DNA of 64,000 nt from Candidatus Epilinea brevis (GTDB lineage Bacteria; Chloroflexota; Anaerolineae; Epilineales; Epilineaceae): the NCBI GenBank assembly GCA_016710785.1, contig JADJUE010000013.1:62001-126000 (forward strand), given 5' to 3'. The notes beneath the pieces are model-generated. The model made no database searches and was not told the DNA's origin. It saw only the letters and a list, made by a program, of their open reading frames with translations. Each line of letters opens with the position of its first letter. The stretch's first letter is position 1. Both the position numbers and the translations under genes were made by a program. Positions 62,169 through 64,000 of the stretch are shown here, piece by piece.

Positions 62169-62582
62169 ATGTTTCGACGACTGCGACCCTACCTCCTGCC
62201 CGCCCTGCTCCTGGCCGCCTACGGCGGCTTCATGGTGAAGGGGCGGATGGGCTTGCATGCCACCGATCCAGCCACCGTCGCCCTGGCGCAAGGCCAGCCG
62301 CAACTGGTGGAGTTCTTCGCCTTCTGGTGAATGGCCTGCCAGGCCATGGGGCCCGTGGTTCACGGGCTGGAGAAGGATTACGGCGATAGGATCGGTTTCA
62401 ACTACCTGGACGTGGAGGACCCGGCCAACCAGGCCCTGGCCGACCGTCTGGGTTCGCGCGGCCAGCCGCGTTTCTACCTTCTTGACGGCCAGGGCAAGGT
62501 CGTCGAATCCTGGGCCGGTCCGGTGCGCGAGGCGACGTTTCGAGCCGCCTTCGATCGCCTGCTGGCCGGCGAAGGGGGCTGA
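62169..62582 (+). CDS. Thioredoxin-like membrane-anchored protein, probable selenoprotein (in-frame UGA at 62328)
   Basis: One 138-codon frame from the ATG at 62169 (AAGGA five bases upstream) is broken only by a TGA at codon 54. An N-terminal helix (LLPALLLAAYGGFMV) anchors a thioredoxin fold outside the membrane. The sequence around the TGA reads LVEFFAFW-[TGA]-MAC-QAMGPVVHGL, so the TGA is exactly at the first cysteine of the WCxxC active site and gives W-U-M-A-C57. The downstream part keeps the rest of the fold (FNYLDVEDP, the cis-Pro region GQPRFYLLDG), so it is not decaying. A SECIS-like hairpin follows. TGA is a normal stop elsewhere in the window. If not recoded, only a 53-residue stub would be made. 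Confidence 0.8.
62331..62367 (+). promoter_or_regulatory. Candidate bacterial SECIS element downstream of the UGA
   Basis: GCCCGTG-GTT-CACGGGC (62351-62367) is a perfect 7-bp stem with a three-base loop beginning in G. The loop starts 27 bases after the UGA, inside the 16-37 range and with the loop G expected for bacterial SECIS. A second hairpin, ATGGCC-TGCCA-GGCCAT, abuts the UGA. Confidence 0.6.
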
Positions 62583-62584
62583 CG

Positions 62585-63076
62585 TCAGACCCTGGGCTCC
62601 GTCGCGGCCATGCCGGGTTGGTAATGGCTGTAGACATAGACCGGGATGGCCAGATCGCCCAGGTGATGCTGGATCAGCGGCTTCACGTCCTCCCAATCCA
62701 GGCCGCCCACGCCGGTGGCCAGACGCGGCAGGGCCAAGCTGCTGAAGCCTTCCTCGATCACCGTGTGGCGCAGCGCACGCAGGGCATGGTTCACGTGTTC
62801 GGTGGAGGCCTTGCCCGGCCGAGCCCCTTCATGCGGCGCGGCGCTCTGGGTGAACAGGCTGACGATGCGCTTGCCGTCGGCGCCGGCCCAGGCCCACAAC
62901 TCGCCTTCCTTGGGATGCGATTCGCGGCAGTAATGCCGGAAGTCCTTCACCATCGCCGGCCAGCGCTCGCGTAGCGCCAGGGCCAAGCCGGAGCCGAAGT
63001 GGTCGTTGGGAGCCACGCCGTGGGCTACGGCCTTGGCCTGGGAAAGGAGGATGTCGCCGCTGAGTTCGTGGATCAT
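62585..63076 (-). CDS. Macro-domain (ADP-ribose-binding) protein
   Basis: 163 residues from the ATG at 63076 (MIHELSGDILLSQAKAV). The stand-alone macro fold is indicated by GDILLSQAKAVAHGVAPNDHFGSGLALALR, which places the Asn/Asp and Gly-rich ADP-ribose contacts, and by LALPRLATGVGGLDWEDVKPLI near the end. Such proteins remove ADP-ribose from proteins or nucleic acids, or hydrolyse O-acetyl-ADP-ribose. No partner ADP-ribosyltransferase (DarT type) is adjacent. It converges with the selenoprotein gene, with two bases between the stops. The upstream open frame to 63364 looks non-coding. Confidence 0.82.
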   Translation of the reverse strand: MIHELSGDILLSQAKAVAHGVAPNDHFGSGLALALRERWPAMVKDFRHYCRESHPKEGELWAWAGADGKRIVSLFTQSAAPHEGARPGKASTEHVNHALRALRHTVIEEGFSSLALPRLATGVGGLDWEDVKPLIQHHLGDLAIPVYVYSHYQPGMAATEPRV

Positions 63077-63280
63077 GGAGCTTGCCGTCCTCTTGGGGGT
63101 GGGAGCGAAGGGCGACCACCACCGGAGCTGCCCCCGGTGGAACCGCCGACGCCTGCGAAATTGCTCTGCCTCGCCGCTGATTGTGCCTGCCGCGATCTGA
63201 CGCCGCCTCCGACTTTGGCCGGGCCGCGGCTGCGACCTTCGGCGGATTCCCGCCTGCTGGCCAAGCCGGATCGGTCGGGT

Positions 63281-63286
63281 TACAAT
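63281..63286 (+). promoter_or_regulatory. Candidate -10 (TACAAT) upstream of nuoM
   Basis: TACAAT lies 66 bases before the nuoM ATG in a GC-rich stretch. The -35 region (TGGCCA at 17 bp) is a weak match. Confidence 0.35.
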
Positions 63287-63351
63287 GCGCGGCGTTCGAG
63301 CGCCGGCGGGCCGATCGGCGCTGTCCCCCCACCGGAACCCTGGATTCAACC

Positions 63352-64000
63352 ATGCTACTGACAACCAGCAACGCCCTGGGCTTCCCCCTGCTCTCCCTGA
63401 TCGTCTTCCTGCCCTTGGTGGGCGCGGGGCTGCTCGCGCTGCTGCCCAAGCGCCAGGACGGTCTGATCCACGCCACGGCCCTGTTCATCGCCGGTCTGGA
63501 TCTCGTGCTGGCCCTCGTCCTCTTCGGCAGCTTCGATCGCGGGTGGGCGGACCCGGCCACCCAGAGCATCCAGCATGGCATGCGCCTGGGCGCCGGATTT
63601 CAGTTCGCCGACCCCGAGCGCCTGCCCCTGAACTGGCTGCCCGGCGGCATCAGCTACCAGCTGGGGGTGGATGGCATCTCCGTCGTGCTGGTGCTCCTGA
63701 CCGCCCTGCTGGGCTTTCTGGCCCTGCTGTTCAGCAGCCTGCATGTGGGCCATCGGGTGCGCGAGTACGGCATCTGGATGCTGATCCTGCAGACCGGGAT
63801 GTTGGGCGTCTTCACCGCCCTGGACCTCTTCCTCTTCTACGTGTTCTGGGAAGCCTCGCTCATCCCGATGATCTTCCTCATCGCCATCTGGGGCGGCCGC
63901 GAGCGCATCTACGCCACCTTCAAGTTCGTGCTCTACACCCTGGCGGGATCGGCCCTGATGCTGGTGGCCCTGGTGGCCCTCGGGCAGCTGATGGGCCGCC
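63352..64000 (+). CDS. nuoM: NADH-quinone oxidoreductase subunit M (3' end beyond window)
   Basis: 216 codons are visible from the ATG at 63352; the gene runs off the right edge. It is a proton-pumping antiporter-like subunit of respiratory complex I. The sequence begins with hydrophobic helices (LLSLIVFLPLVGAGLLALL), then ISYQLGVDGISVVLVLLTALLGFLALL, and FLFYVFWEASLIPMIFLIAIWGG with the conserved Glu of TM5 in FWEASLIPM. The LYTLAGSALMLVALVAL helix follows. This is the signature pattern of NuoM. No other nuo gene is upstream in the window, so any cluster would continue to the right. Confidence 0.93.
   Translation, partial: MLLTTSNALGFPLLSLIVFLPLVGAGLLALLPKRQDGLIHATALFIAGLDLVLALVLFGSFDRGWADPATQSIQHGMRLGAGFQFADPERLPLNWLPGGISYQLGVDGISVVLVLLTALLGFLALLFSSLHVGHRVREYGIWMLILQTGMLGVFTALDLFLFYVFWEASLIPMIFLIAIWGGRERIYATFKFVLYTLAGSALMLVALVALGQLMGR

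Noticed and set aside
62328..62330. UGA read as tryptophan (altered genetic code)
   Set aside because: TGA ends many intact genes in this window, so a general reassignment is excluded; site-specific Sec insertion fits better.

Overview
The window is a high-GC (roughly two-thirds G+C), gene-dense stretch of bacterial chromosome. It most resembles a monoderm member of the phylum Chloroflexota, probably Anaerolineae-like. The pointers are secreted proteins with long Pro/Thr-rich linkers ending in a short 'LPLL-x-R'-type tail, a cyclase-NACHT signalling protein, several ECF sigma/membrane-partner pairs, an LPxTG-anchored protein and a Tat-exported HiPIP. This is inference from protein style, because there is no rRNA in the window. 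I see no tRNA, rRNA, IS element, prophage or CRISPR array. It reads as core chromosome rather than a mobile island.

Layout. 1-5438: cyclase-NACHT protein (cut by the left edge), APH-fold kinase, and two secreted proteins (CARDB repeats, CAP domain). 5463-10598: LPxTG surface protein, alpha/beta hydrolase, pyrophosphatase, META lipoprotein, a 50-residue membrane protein and an MTHFR-like enzyme. 10671-13575: polA with a one-base frameshift. 13646-19615: a minus-strand cluster of ABC ATPase, permease, RsmB with a repeat-rich N-terminal extension, and a tyrosine-recombinase-fold protein that has lost its nucleophile. 19773-28649: two ECF sigma/partner pairs around Hsp20-Lon, an SPFH protein and pfkA. 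29012-33318: second Lon-type protease, a transglycosylase behind a promoter with two LexA-like boxes, and a HiPIP. 33638-46742: membrane protein, YbaK deacylase and a block of large secreted proteins (beta-propellers, DUF5666-like domains). 46772-52468: a third ECF factor, then NrtR and nadABC. 52604-64000: vWA protein, moaA, lipoprotein, subtilase, MsrP, a probable selenocysteine thioredoxin, a macro-domain protein and the start of nuoM.

How the genes fit together. NrtR directly precedes nadA-nadB-nadC, with a palindrome and a sigma70-type promoter between them, so a locally regulated de novo NAD pathway is likely. MoaA (molybdenum cofactor synthesis) lies near MsrP (a molybdenum enzyme). 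Hsp20 and Lon overlap by four bases and form a proteostasis pair. All three ECF sigma genes are followed on the same strand by a single-pass membrane protein with the look of an anti-sigma factor.

The most notable signals are: (1) an in-frame UGA at the first active-site cysteine position of a thioredoxin-like protein, followed by a hairpin with the geometry of a bacterial SECIS; (2) two GAAC-N4-GTTC boxes placed in and next to a near-consensus promoter for a cell-wall lytic enzyme; (3) a degenerate tyrosine recombinase; (4) three frameshifts, each explained by one extra G/C or by a 14-bp duplication, which may be assembly errors or real lesions.
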